Positions 13,413-27,850 of a stretch of DNA of 64,000 nt are shown here, one piece after another. The DNA is from Euwallacea fornicatus (Eukaryota; Arthropoda; Insecta; Coleoptera; Curculionidae). The notes under the pieces are model-generated. The model had not been told where the DNA came from and made no database searches. It saw only the letters and a list, made by a program, of their open reading frames with translations. Position numbers and translations under genes: made by a program. The stretch's first letter is position 1. Every line of letters starts with the position of its first letter. The stretch is taken from positions 310,001 to 374,000 of the forward strand of contig NW_027096009.1 in assembly GCF_040115645.1 (NCBI RefSeq), written 5' to 3'.

Positions 13413-15337
13413 GTTGAAGCTCGATAACTTCGGTCAATGAGGACCAAATTTCTTAAACAAACTCTCAAATGAACCATCTCGACGAGATCTTTAAGATGAC
13501 GTTACACATCATGATTGTATCATCTTGAGTTTCCACGAAAAATAGTACTTTATGAGCTCAAACATACAATTTTTGTGACTTTTCACATGTTGAAGCTCGA
13601 TAACTTCGGTCAATGAGGACCAAATTTCTTAATCAAAGACTCAAATGAACCATCTCGACGAGATCTTTAACATGACGTAACACATCATGATTGTATCATC
13701 TTGAGTTTCCACGAAAAATAGTACTTTATGAGCTCAAACATACAATTTTTGTGACTTTTCACACGTTGAAGCTCGATAACTTCGGTCAATGAGGACCAAA
13801 TTTCTTAAACAAACTCTCAAATGAACCATCTCGACGAGATCTTTAAGATGACGTTACACATCATGATTGTATCATCTTGAGTTTCCACGAAAAATAGTAC
13901 TTTATGAGCTCAAACATACAATTTTTGTGACTTTTCACATGTTGAAGCTCTATAACTTCGGTCAATGAGGGCCAAATTTCTTAATCAAGGAGGCAAATGA
14001 ACCATCTCGCCGAGATCTTTAACATCACGTAACACATCATGATTGTATCATCTTGAGTTTCCACGAAAAATAGTACTTTATGAGCTCAAACATACAATTT
14101 TTGTGACTTTTCACATGTTGAATCTCGATAACTTCGGTCAATGAGGACCAAATTTCTTAAACAAAGACTCAAATGAACCATCTCGACGAGATCTTTAACA
14201 TGACGTAACACATCATGATTGTATCATCTTGAGTTTCCACGAAAAATAGTACTTTATGAGCTCAAACATACAATTTTTGTGACTTTTCACATGTTGAAGC
14301 TCGATAACTTCGGTCAATGAGGACCAAATTTCTTAAACAAACTCTCAAATGAACCATCTCGACGAGATCTTTAACATGACGTTACACATCATGATTGTAT
14401 CATCTTGAGTTTCAAAGAAAAATAGTACTTAATGAGCTCAAACATACAATTTTTGTGACTTTTCACATGTTGAAGCTCGATAACTTCGGTCAATGAGGAC
14501 CAAATTTCTTAATCAAATACTCAAATGAACCATCTCGACGAGATCTTTAACATGACGTTACACATCATGATTGTATCATCTTGAGTTTCCACGAAAAATA
14601 GTGCTTTATGAGCTCAAACATACAAGTTTTGTGACTTTTCACATTTTGAAGCTCGATAACTTCGGTCAATGAGGACCAAATTTCTTAATCAAATACTCAA
14701 ATGAACCATCTCGACGAGATCTTTAACATGACGTTACACATCATGATTGTATCATCTTGAGTTTCCACGAAAAATAGTGCTTTATGAGCTCAAACATAAA
14801 ATTTTTGTGACTTTTCACATGTTGAAGCTCGATAACTTCGGTCAATGAGGACCAAATTTCTTAATCAAATACTCAAATGAACCATCTCGACGAGATCTTT
14901 ATCATGATGTAACACATCATGATTGTATCATCTTGAGTTTCCACGAAAAATAGTGCTTTATGAGCTCAAACATAAAATTTTTGTGACTTTTTACATGTTG
15001 AAGCTCGATAACTTCGGTCAATGAGGACCAAATTTCTTAATCAAATACTCAAATGAACCATCTCGACGAGATCTTTATCATGATGTAACACATCATGATT
15101 GTATCATCTTGAGTTTCCACGAAAAATAGTACTTTATGAGCTCAAACATACAAGTTTTGTGACTTTTCACATTTTGAAGCTCGATAACTTCGGTCAATGA
15201 GGACCAAATTTCTTAAACAAAGACTCAAATGAACTATGTGGACGAGATCTTTAACATGACGTTACACATCATGATTGTATCATCTTGAGTTTCAAAGAAA
15301 AATAGTACTTTATGAGCTCAAACATACAATTTTTGTG
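13226..15337. repeat. 12-monomer tandem duplication I, copy 1 (2,112 bp)
   Basis: Landmarks repeat 2,112 bp to the right: CACACGTTG (13,411 and 15,523), GAGGGCC (13,967 and 16,079), TTGAATCTCG in place of TTGAAGCTCG, and GACTTTTTACATG (14,985 and 17,097). The left limit is where copy 1 reads CAAGTTTTG and copy 2 CAATTTTTG. The last stretch, about 15,216-15,337, carries the rare GAACTATGTGGACGAG and is not repeated in copy 2, so it marks the seam between copies. Confidence 0.88.
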
Positions 15338-17327
15338 ACTTTTCACATGTTGAAGCTCGATAACTTCGGTCAATGAGGACCAAATTTCTTAATCAAAGAC
15401 TCAAATGAACCATCTCGACGAGATCTTTGACATGACGTAACACATCATGATTGTATCATCTTGAGTTTCCACGAAAAATAGTACTTTATGAGCTCAAACA
15501 TACAATTTTTGTGACTTTTCACACGTTGAAGCTCGATAACTTCGGTCAATGAGGACCAAATTTCTTAAACAAACTCTCAAATGAACCATCTCGACGAGAT
15601 CTTTAAGATGACGTTACACATCATGATTGTATCATCTTGAGTTTCCACGAAAAATAGTACTTTATGAGCTCAAACATACAATTTTTGTGACTTTTCACAT
15701 GTTGAAGCTCGATAACTTCGGTCAATGAGGACCAAATTTCTTAATCAAAGACTCAAATGAACCATCTCGACGAGATCTTTAACATGACGTAACACATCAT
15801 GATTGTATCATCTTGAGTTTCCACGAAAAATAGTACTTTATGAGCTCAAACATACAATTTTTGTGACTTTTCACACGTTGAAGCTCGATAACTTCGGTCA
15901 ATGAGGACCAAATTTCTTAAACAAACTCTCAAATGAACCATCTCGACGAGATCTTTAAGATGACGTTACACATCATGATTGTATCATCTTGAGTTTCCAC
16001 GAAAAATAGTACTTTATGAGCTCAAACATACAATTTTTGTGACTTTTCACATGTTGAAGCTCTATAACTTCGGTCAATGAGGGCCAAATTTCTTAATCAA
16101 GGAGGCAAATGAACCATCTCGCCGAGATCTTTAACATCACGTAACACATCATGATTGTATCATCTTGAGTTTCCACGAAAAATAGTACTTTATGAGCTCA
16201 AACATACAATTTTTGTGACTTTTCACATGTTGAATCTCGATAACTTCGGTCAATGAGGACCAAATTTCTTAAACAAAGACTCAAATGAACCATCTCGACG
16301 AGATCTTTAACATGACGTAACACATCATGATTGTATCATCTTGAGTTTCCACGAAAAATAGTACTTTATGAGCTCAAACATACAATTTTTGTGACTTTTC
16401 ACATGTTGAAGCTCGATAACTTCGGTCAATGAGGACCAAATTTCTTAAACAAACTCTCAAATGAACCATCTCGACGAGATCTTTAACATGACGTTACACA
16501 TCATGATTGTATCATCTTGAGTTTCAAAGAAAAATAGTACTTAATGAGCTCAAACATACAATTTTTGTGACTTTTCACATGTTGAAGCTCGATAACTTCG
16601 GTCAATGAGGACCAAATTTCTTAATCAAATACTCAAATGAACCATCTCGACGAGATCTTTAACATGACGTTACACATCATGATTGTATCATCTTGAGTTT
16701 CCACGAAAAATAGTGCTTTATGAGCTCAAACATACAAGTTTTGTGACTTTTCACATTTTGAAGCTCGATAACTTCGGTCAATGAGGACCAAATTTCTTAA
16801 TCAAATACTCAAATGAACCATCTCGACGAGATCTTTAACATGACGTTACACATCATGATTGTATCATCTTGAGTTTCCACGAAAAATAGTGCTTTATGAG
16901 CTCAAACATAAAATTTTTGTGACTTTTCACATGTTGAAGCTCGATAACTTCGGTCAATGAGGACCAAATTTCTTAATCAAATACTCAAATGAACCATCTC
17001 GACGAGATCTTTATCATGATGTAACACATCATGATTGTATCATCTTGAGTTTCCACGAAAAATAGTGCTTTATGAGCTCAAACATAAAATTTTTGTGACT
17101 TTTTACATGTTGAAGCTCGATAACTTCGGTCAATGAGGACCAAATTTCTTAATCAAATACTCAAATGAACCATCTCGACGAGATCTTTATCATGATGTAA
17201 CACATCATGATTGTATCATCTTGAGTTTCCACGAAAAATAGTACTTTATGAGCTCAAACATACAAGTTTTGTGACTTTTCACATTTTGAAGCTCGATAAC
17301 TTCGGTCAATGAGGACCAAATTTCTTA
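15338..17327. repeat. 12-monomer tandem duplication I, copy 2
   Basis: Second copy in register with 13,226-15,215. Agreement ends near 17,327, where this copy reads TTAATCAAATAC and copy 1 reads TTAAACAAAGAC. It also matches 9,770-11,343 at the 34-monomer offset, so this segment exists in at least three versions, and parts of it again near 20,600 and 24,480. Confidence 0.87.
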
Positions 17328-19396
17328 ATCAAATACTCAAATGAACCATCTCGACGAGATCTTTAACATGACGTTACACATCATGATTGTATCATCTTGA
17401 GTTTCCACGAAAAATAGTACTTTATGAGCTCAAACATACAATTTTTGGGACTTTTCACATGTTGAAGCTCGATAACTTCGGTCAATGGGGACCAAATTTC
17501 TTAAACAAAGACTCAAATGAACCATCTCGACGAGATCTTTAACATGACGTAACACATCATGATTGTATCATCTTGAGTTTCAAAGAAAAATAGTACTTAA
17601 AGAGCTCAAACATACAATTTTTGTGACTTTTCACATGTTGAAGCTCGATAACTTCGGTCAATGAGGACCAAATTTCTTAAACAAAGACTCAAATGAACCA
17701 TCTCGACGAGATCTTTAACATGACGTAACACATCATGATTGTATCATCTTGAGTTTCAAAGAAAAATAGTACTTTATGAGCTCAAACATACAAGTTTTGT
17801 GACTTTTCACATGTTGAAGCTCGATAACTTCGGTCAATGAGGACCAAATTTCTTAAACAAAGACTCAAATGAACCATCTCGACGAGATCTGTAACATGAT
17901 GTTACACATCATGATTGTATCATCTTGAGTTTCAAAGAAAAATAGTACTTAATGAGCTCAAACAAACAAGTTTTGTGACTTTTCACACTTTGAAGCTCTA
18001 TAACTTCGGTCAATGAGGACCAAATTTCTTAAACAAAGACTCTAATGAACCATCTCGACGAGATCTTTAACATGACGTACCACATCATGATTGTATCATC
18101 TTGAGTTTCCACGAAAAATAGTACTTTATGAGCTCAAACATACAATTTTTGTGACTTTTCACATGTTGAAGCTCGATAACTTCGGTCAATGAGGACCAAA
18201 TTTCTTAAACAAACTCTCAAATGAACCATCTCGACGAGATCTTTAACATGACGTTACACATCATGATTGTATCATCTTGAGTTTCAAAGAAAAATAGTAC
18301 TTAATGAGCTCAAACATACAAGTTTTGTGACTTTTCACATTTTGAAGCTCGATAACTTCGGTCAATGAGGACCAAATTTCTTAAACAAAGCCTCAAATGA
18401 ACCATCTCGACGAGATCTTTAACATAATGATACACATCATGATTGTATCATCTTGAGTTTCCACGAAAAATAGTACTTTATGAGCTCAAACATACAATTT
18501 TTGTGACTTTTCACATGTTGAAGCTCGATAACTTCGGTCAATGAGGACCAAATTTCTTAAACAAACTCTCAAATGAACCATCTCGACGAGATCTTTAACA
18601 TGACGTTACACATCATGATTGTATCATCTTGAGTTTCAAAGAAAAATAGTACTTAATGAGCTCAAACATACAAGTTTTGTGACTTTTCACATTTTGAAGC
18701 TCGATAACTTCGGTCAATGAGGACCAAATTTCTTAAACAAAGCCTCAAATGAACCATCTCGACGAGATCTTTAACATAATGATACACATCATGATTGTAT
18801 CATCTTGAGTTTCCACGAAAAATAGTACTTTATGAGCTCAAACATAAAATTTTTGTGACTTTTCACATGTTGAAGCTCGATAACTTCGGTCAATGAGGAC
18901 CAAATTTCTTAATCAAATACTCAAATGAACCATGTCGACGAGATCTTTGACATGACGTAACACATCATGATTGTATCATCTTGAGTTTCCACGAAAAATA
19001 GTACTTTATGAGCTCAAACATACAAGTTTTGTGACTTTTCACATTTTGGATCTCGATAACTTAGGTCAATGAGGACCAAATTTCTTAATCAAAGAGCCAA
19101 ATGAACCATCTCTACGAGATCTTTAACATGACGTAACACATCATGATTGTATCATCTTGAGTTTCCACGAAAAATAGTACTTTATGAGCTCAAACATACA
19201 AGTTTTGTGACTTTTCACATGTTGAAGCTCGATAACTTCGGTCAATGAGGACCAAATTTCTTAATCAAAGACTCAAATGAACCATCTCGACGAGATCTTT
19301 GACATGACGTAACACATCATGATTGTATCATCTTGAGTTTCCACGAAAAATAGTACTTTATGAGCTCAAACATACAATTTTTGTGACTTTTCACAT
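15754..19396. repeat. 34-monomer displaced duplication, right copy
   Basis: Right partner of 9,770-13,412 at an offset of 34 x 176 bp. It overlaps the second copy of the 12-monomer tandem duplication (15,338-17,327), so the events are nested. A longer ancestral segment was copied, and then a 12-monomer part was duplicated again, or the reverse order. The relative order cannot be settled by eye. Landmarks and differences are given with the left copy. Confidence 0.85.
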
Positions 19397-22300
19397 GTTG
19401 AAGCTCGATAACTTCGGTCAATGAGGACCAAATTTCTTAAACAAAGACTCAAATGAACCATGTGGACGAGATCTTTAACATGACGTTACACATCATGATT
19501 GTATCATCTTGAGTTTCAAAGAAAAATAGTACTTTATGAGCTCAAACATACAAGTTTTGTGACTTTTCACATTTTGAAGCTCGATAACTTCGGTCAATGA
19601 GGACCAAATTTCTTAATCAAAGACTCAAATGAACCATCTCGACGAGATCTTTAACATGACGTAACACATCATGATTGTATCATCTTGAGTTTCCACGAAA
19701 AATAGTACTTTTTGAGCTCAAACATACAATTTTTGTGACTTTTCACATGTTGAAGCTCGATAACTTCGGTCAATGAGGACCAAATTTCTTAAACAAAGAC
19801 TCAAATGAACTATGTGGACGAGATCTTTAACATGACGTTACACATCATGATTGTATCATCTTGAGTTTCAAAGAAAAATAGTACTTTATGAGCTCAAACA
19901 TACAATTTTTGTGACTTTTCACATTTTGAAGCTCGATAACTTCGGTCAATGAGGACCAAATTTCTTAATCAAAGACTCAAATGAACCATCTCGACGAGAT
20001 CTTTAACATGACGTAACACATCATGATTGTATCATCTTGAGTTTCCACGAAAAATAGTACTTTATGAGCTCAAACATACAATTTTTGTGACTTTTCACAT
20101 GTTGAAGCTCGATAACTTCGGTCAATGAGGACCAAATTTCTTAATCAAATACTCAAATGAACCATGTCGACGAGATCTTTGACATGACGTAACACATCAT
20201 GATTGTATCATCTTGAGTTTCCACGAAAAATAGTACTTTATGAGCTCAAACATACAATTTTTGTGACTTTTCACATGTTGAAGCTCGATAACTTCGGTCA
20301 ATGAGGACCAAATTTCTTATTCAAAGACTCAAATGAACCATCTCGACGAGATCTTTGACATGACGTAACACATCATGATTGTATCATCTTGAGTTTCCAC
20401 GAAAAATAGTACTTTATGAGCTCAAACATACAAGTTTTGTGACTTTTCACATGTTGAAGCTCGATAACTTCGGTCAATGAGGACCAAATTTCTTAATCAA
20501 ATACTCAAATGAACCATCTCGACGAGATCTTTAACATGACGTAACACATCATGATTGTATCATCTTGAGTTTCCACGAAAAATAGTACTTTATGAGCTCA
20601 AACATACAATTTTTGTGACTTTTCACACGTTGAAGCTCGATAACTTCGGTCAATGAGGACCAAATTTCTTAAACAAACTCTCAAATGAACCATCTCGACG
20701 AGATCTTTAAGATGACGTTACACATCATGATTGTATCATCTTGAGTTTCCACGAAAAATAGTACTTTATGAGCTCAAACATACAATTTTTGTGACTTTTC
20801 ACATGTTGAAGCTCTATAACTTCGGTCAATGAGGGCCAAATTTCTTAATCAAGGAGGCAAATGAACCATCTCGCCGAGATCTTTAACATCACGTAACACA
20901 TCATGATTGTATCATCTTGAGTTTCCACGAAAAATAGTACTTTATGAGCTCAAACATACAATTTTTGTGACTTTTCACATGTTGAAGCTCGATAACTTCG
21001 GTCAATGAGGACCAAATTTCTTAAACAAAGACTCAAATGAACCATCTCGACGAGATCTTTAACATGACGTAACACATCATGATTGTATCATCTTGAGTTT
21101 CCACGAAAAATAGTACTTTATGAGCTCAAACATACAATTTTTGTGACTTTTCACATGTTGAAGCTCGATAACTTCGGTCAATGAGGACCAAATTTCTTAA
21201 ACAAACTCTCAAATGAACCATCTCGACGAGATCTTTAACATGACGTTACACATCATGATTGTATCATCTTGAGTTTCAAAGAAAAATAGTACTTAATGAG
21301 CTCAAACATACAAGTTTTGTGACTTTTCACATTTTGAAGCTCGATAACTTCGGTCAATGAGGACCAAATTTCTTAATCAAAGACTCAAATGAACCATCTC
21401 GACGAGATCTTTAACATGATGTAACACATCATGATTGTATCATCTTGAGTTTCCACGAAAAATAGTACTTTTTGAGCTCAAACATACAATTTTTGTGACT
21501 TTTCACATGTTGAAGCTCGATAACTTCGGTCAATGAGGACCAAATTTCTTAAACAAAGACTCAAATGAACCATGTGGACGAGATCTTTAACATGACGTTA
21601 CACATCATGATTGTATCATCTTGAGTTTCAAAGAAAAATAGTACTTAATGAGCTCAAACATACAAGTTTTGTGACTTTTCACATTTTGAAGCTCGATAAC
21701 TTCGGTCAATGAGGACCAAATTTCTTAAACAAAGACTCAAATGAACCATCTCGACGAGATCTTTAACATGACGTAACACATCATGATTGTACCATCTTGA
21801 GTTTCCACGAAAAATAGTACTTTATGAGCTCAAACATAAAATTTTTGTGACTTTTCACATGTTGAAGCTCGATAACTTCGGTCAATGAGGACCAAATTTC
21901 TTAATCAAATACTCAAATGAACCATTTCGACGAGATCTTTAATATGACGTTACACATCATGATTGTATCATCTTGAGTTTCCACGAAAAATAGTACTTAA
22001 TGAGCTCAAATATACAAGTTTTGTGACTTTTCACATGTTGAAGCTCGATAACTTCGGTCAATGAGGACCAAATTTCTTAAACAAAGTCTCAAATGAACCA
22101 TCTCGACGAGATCTTTAACATGACGTTACACATCATGATTGTATCATCTTGAGTTTCCACGAAAAATAGTACTTAATGAGCTCAAACATACAATTTTTGT
22201 GACTTTTCACATGTTGAAGCTCGATAACTTCGGTCAATGAGGACCAAATTTCTTAATCAAAGACTCAAATGAACCATCTCGACGAGATCTTTGACATGAC

Positions 22301-22683
22301 GTAACACATCATGATTGTATCATCTTGAGTTTCCACGAAAAATAGTACTTTATGAGCTCAAACATACAATTTTTGTGACTTTTCACATGTTGAAGCTCGA
22401 TAACTTCGGTCAATGAGGACCAAATTTCTTAATCAAATACTCAAATGAACCATCTCGACGAGATCTTTGACATGACGTAACACATCATGATTGTATCATC
22501 TTGAGTTTCCACGAAAAATAGTACTTTATGAGCTCAAACATACAATTTTTGTGACTTTTCACATGTTGAAGCTCGATAACTTCGGTCAATGAGGACCAAA
22601 TTTCTTAATCAAATACTCAAATGAACCATCTCGACGAGATCTTTAACATGACGTTACACATCATGATTGTACCATCTTGAGTT
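18812..22683. repeat. 22-monomer duplication II, copy 1 (3,872 bp)
   Basis: A second tandem duplication of exactly 22 monomers, at different landmarks from duplication I: TTTTGGATCTCGATAACTTAGG (19,048 and 22,920), GAACTATGTGG (19,807 and 23,679), TCTTATTCAAAG (near 20,316 and 24,188), GAGGGCC (20,831 and 24,703), GTACCATCTTGAG (near 21,789 and 25,661) and ACCATTTCGACG with TTTAATATGACG (near 21,922 and 25,794). The left limit is set by GTATCATC at 18,807 against GTACCATC at 22,669. Confidence 0.93.
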
Positions 22684-25600
22684 TCCACGAAAAATAGTAC
22701 TTTATGAGCTCAAACATAAAATTTTTGTGACTTTTCACATGTTGAAGCTCGATAACTTCGGTCAATGAGGACCAAATTTCTTAATCAAATACTCAAATGA
22801 ACCATGTCGACGAGATCTTTGACATGACGTAACACATCATGATTGTATCATCTTGAGTTTCCACGAAAAATAGTACTTTATGAGCTCAAACATACAAGTT
22901 TTGTGACTTTTCACATTTTGGATCTCGATAACTTAGGTCAATGAGGACCAAATTTCTTAATCAAAGAGCCAAATGAACCATCTCTACGAGATCTTTAACA
23001 TGACGTAACACATCATGATTGTATCATCTTGAGTTTCCACGAAAAATAGTACTTTATGAGCTCAAACATACAAGTTTTGTGACTTTTCACATGTTGAAGC
23101 TCGATAACTTCGGTCAATGAGGACCAAATTTCTTAATCAAAGACTCAAATGAACCATCTCGACGAGATCTTTGACATGACGTAACACATCATGATTGTAT
23201 CATCTTGAGTTTCCACGAAAAATAGTACTTTATGAGCTCAAACATACAATTTTTGTGACTTTTCACATGTTGAAGCTCGATAACTTCGGTCAATGAGGAC
23301 CAAATTTCTTAAACAAAGACTCAAATGAACCATGTGGACGAGATCTTTAACATGACGTTACACATCATGATTGTATCATCTTGAGTTTCAAAGAAAAATA
23401 GTACTTTATGAGCTCAAACATACAAGTTTTGTGACTTTTCACATTTTGAAGCTCGATAACTTCGGTCAATGAGGACCAAATTTCTTAATCAAAGACTCAA
23501 ATGAACCATCTCGACGAGATCTTTAACATGACGTAACACATCATGATTGTATCATCTTGAGTTTCCACGAAAAATAGTACTTTTTGAGCTCAAACATACA
23601 ATTTTTGTGACTTTTCACATGTTGAAGCTCGATAACTTCGGTCAATGAGGACCAAATTTCTTAAACAAAGACTCAAATGAACTATGTGGACGAGATCTTT
23701 AACATGACGTTACACATCATGATTGTATCATCTTGAGTTTCAAAGAAAAATAGTACTTTATGAGCTCAAACATACAATTTTTGTGACTTTTCACATTTTG
23801 AAGCTCGATAACTTCGGTCAATGAGGACCAAATTTCTTAATCAAAGACTCAAATGAACCATCTCGACGAGATCTTTAACATGACGTAACACATCATGATT
23901 GTATCATCTTGAGTTTCCACGAAAAATAGTACTTTATGAGCTCAAACATACAATTTTTGTGACTTTTCACATGTTGAAGCTCGATAACTTCGGTCAATGA
24001 GGACCAAATTTCTTAATCAAATACTCAAATGAACCATGTCGACGAGATCTTTGACATGACGTAACACATCATGATTGTATCATCTTGAGTTTCCACGAAA
24101 AATAGTACTTTATGAGCTCAAACATACAATTTTTGTGACTTTTCACATGTTGAAGCTCGATAACTTCGGTCAATGAGGACCAAATTTCTTATTCAAAGAC
24201 TCAAATGAACCATCTCGACGAGATCTTTGACATGACGTAACACATCATGATTGTATCATCTTGAGTTTCCACGAAAAATAGTACTTTATGAGCTCAAACA
24301 TACAAGTTTTGTGACTTTTCACATGTTGAAGCTCGATAACTTCGGTCAATGAGGACCAAATTTCTTAATCAAATACTCAAATGAACCATCTCGACGAGAT
24401 CTTTAACATGACGTAACACATCATGATTGTATCATCTTGAGTTTCCACGAAAAATAGTACTTTATGAGCTCAAACATACAATTTTTGTGACTTTTCACAC
24501 GTTGAAGCTCGATAACTTCGGTCAATGAGGACCAAATTTCTTAAACAAACTCTCAAATGAACCATCTCGACGAGATCTTTAAGATGACGTTACACATCAT
24601 GATTGTATCATCTTGAGTTTCCACGAAAAATAGTACTTTATGAGCTCAAACATACAATTTTTGTGACTTTTCACATGTTGAAGCTCTATAACTTCGGTCA
24701 ATGAGGGCCAAATTTCTTAATCAAGGAGGCAAATGAACCATCTCGCCGAGATCTTTAACATCACGTAACACATCATGATTGTATCATCTTGAGTTTCCAC
24801 GAAAAATAGTACTTTATGAGCTCAAACATACAATTTTTGTGACTTTTCACATGTTGAAGCTCGATAACTTCGGTCAATGAGGACCAAATTTCTTAAACAA
24901 AGACTCAAATGAACCATCTCGACGAGATCTTTAACATGACGTAACACATCATGATTGTATCATCTTGAGTTTCCACGAAAAATAGTACTTTATGAGCTCA
25001 AACATACAATTTTTGTGACTTTTCACATGTTGAAGCTCGATAACTTCGGTCAATGAGGACCAAATTTCTTAAACAAACTCTCAAATGAACCATCTCGACG
25101 AGATCTTTAACATGACGTTACACATCATGATTGTATCATCTTGAGTTTCAAAGAAAAATAGTACTTAATGAGCTCAAACATACAAGTTTTGTGACTTTTC
25201 ACATTTTGAAGCTCGATAACTTCGGTCAATGAGGACCAAATTTCTTAATCAAAGACTCAAATGAACCATCTCGACGAGATCTTTAACATGATGTAACACA
25301 TCATGATTGTATCATCTTGAGTTTCCACGAAAAATAGTACTTTTTGAGCTCAAACATACAATTTTTGTGACTTTTCACATGTTGAAGCTCGATAACTTCG
25401 GTCAATGAGGACCAAATTTCTTAAACAAAGACTCAAATGAACCATGTGGACGAGATCTTTAACATGACGTTACACATCATGATTGTATCATCTTGAGTTT
25501 CAAAGAAAAATAGTACTTAATGAGCTCAAACATACAAGTTTTGTGACTTTTCACATTTTGAAGCTCGATAACTTCGGTCAATGAGGACCAAATTTCTTAA

Positions 25601-26768
25601 ACAAAGACTCAAATGAACCATCTCGACGAGATCTTTAACATGACGTAACACATCATGATTGTACCATCTTGAGTTTCCACGAAAAATAGTACTTTATGAG
25701 CTCAAACATAAAATTTTTGTGACTTTTCACATGTTGAAGCTCGATAACTTCGGTCAATGAGGACCAAATTTCTTAATCAAATACTCAAATGAACCATTTC
25801 GACGAGATCTTTAATATGACGTTACACATCATGATTGTATCATCTTGAGTTTCCACGAAAAATAGTACTTAATGAGCTCAAATATACAAGTTTTGTGACT
25901 TTTCACATGTTGAAGCTCGATAACTTCGGTCAATGAGGACCAAATTTCTTAAACAAAGTCTCAAATGAACCATCTCGACGAGATCTTTAACATGACGTTA
26001 CACATCATGATTGTATCATCTTGAGTTTCCACGAAAAATAGTACTTAATGAGCTCAAACATACAATTTTTGTGACTTTTCACATGTTGAAGCTCGATAAC
26101 TTCGGTCAATGAGGACCAAATTTCTTAATCAAAGACTCAAATGAACCATCTCGACGAGATCTTTGACATGACGTAACACATCATGATTGTATCATCTTGA
26201 GTTTCCACGAAAAATAGTACTTTATGAGCTCAAACATACAATTTTTGTGACTTTTCACATGTTGAAGCTCGATAACTTCGGTCAATGAGGACCAAATTTC
26301 TTAATCAAATACTCAAATGAACCATCTCGACGAGATCTTTGACATGACGTAACACATCATGATTGTATCATCTTGAGTTTCCACGAAAAATAGTACTTTA
26401 TGAGCTCAAACATACAATTTTTGTGACTTTTCACATGTTGAAGCTCGATAACTTCGGTCAATGAGGACCAAATTTCTTAATCAAATACTCAAATGAACCA
26501 TCTCGACGAGATCTTTAACATGACGTTACACATCATGATTGTACCATCTTGAGTTTCCACGAAAAATAGTACTTTATGAGCTCAAACATAAAATTTTTGT
26601 GACTTTTCACATGTTGAAGCTCGATAACTTCGGTCAATGAGGACCAAATTTCTTAATCAAATACTCAAATGAACCATGTCGACGAGATCTTTGACATGAC
26701 GTAACACATCATGATTGTATCATCTTGAGTTTCCACGAAAAATAGTACTTTATGAGCTCAAACATACA
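22684..26768. repeat. 22-monomer duplication II, copy 2 with partial third copy
   Basis: The full second copy is 22,684-26,555. About 210 bp more (26,556-26,768) repeats the start of the unit again, until CAATTTTTG replaces CAAGTTTTG. That partial third start fits a tandem process that can re-enter the unit. I saw no difference from copy 1 at the landmarks checked, though I did not align every base. Confidence 0.91.
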
Positions 26769-26836
26769 ATTTTTGTGACTTTTCACATGTTGAAGCTCGA
26801 TAACTTCGGTCAATGAGGACCAAATTTCTTAATCAA

Positions 26837-27850
26837 AGAGCCAAATGAACCATCTCGACGAGATCTTTAACATGACGTTACACATCATGATTGTATCATC
26901 TTGAGTTTCAAAGAAAAATAGTACTTAATGAGCTCAAACATACAATTTTTGTGACTTTTCACATGTTGAAGCTCGATAACTTCGGTCAATGAGGACCAAA
27001 TTTCTTAATCAAAGACTCAAATGTACCATCTCGACGAGATCTTTGACATGACGTAACACATCATGATCGTATCATCTTGAGTTTCCACGAAAAATAGTAC
27101 TTTATGAGCTCAAACATACAATTTTTGTGACTTTTCACATGTTGAAGCTCGATAACTTCGGTCAATGAGAACCAAATTTCTTAATCAAATACTCAAATGA
27201 ACCATCTCGACGAGATCTTTAACATAATGATACACATCATGATTGTATCATCTTGAGTTTCCACGAAAAATAGTACTTTATGAGCTCAAACATACAATTT
27301 TTGTGACTTTTCACACTTTGAAGCTCTACAACTTCGGTCAATGAGGACCAAATTTCTTAATCAAAGAGCCAAATGAACCATCTCGACGAGATCTTTAAGA
27401 TGACGTTACACATCATGATTGTATCATCTTGAGTTTCCACGAAAAATAGTACTTTATGAGCTCAAACATACAAGTTTTGTGACTTTTCACATGTTGAAGC
27501 TCGATAACTTCGGTCAATGAGGACCAAATTTCTTAATCAAAGACTCAAATGAACCATCTCGACGAGATCTTTGACATGACGTAACACATCATGATTGTAT
27601 CATCTTGAGTTTCCACGAAAAATAGTACTTTATGAGCTCAAACATACAATTTTTGTGACTTTTCACATGTTGAAGCTCGATAACTTCGGTCAATGAGGAC
27701 CAAATTTCTTAATCAAATACTCAAATGAACCATGTCGACGAGATATTTAACATGACGTTACACATCATGATTGTATCATCTTGAGTTTCAAAGAAAAATA
27801 GTACTTAAGGAGCTCAACCATACAAGTTTTGTGACTTTTCACATGTTGAA
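26837..27850. repeat. Six-monomer module, version 1
   Basis: The module is an ordered set of rare variants: AAAGAGCCAAATG, then ACTCAAATGTACC, AATGAGAACC with AACATAATGATAC, CACTTTGAAGCTCTACAAC with TTTAAGATGACG, an ordinary monomer, then GAGATATTTAAC with AAGGAGCTCAACC. It appears four times in the window. This version has private changes (CATGATCGTATC at 27,067, CTCGATTACTTC at 27,857 just beyond), so it is older or less corrected than the 12-monomer copies to the right. Confidence 0.83.
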
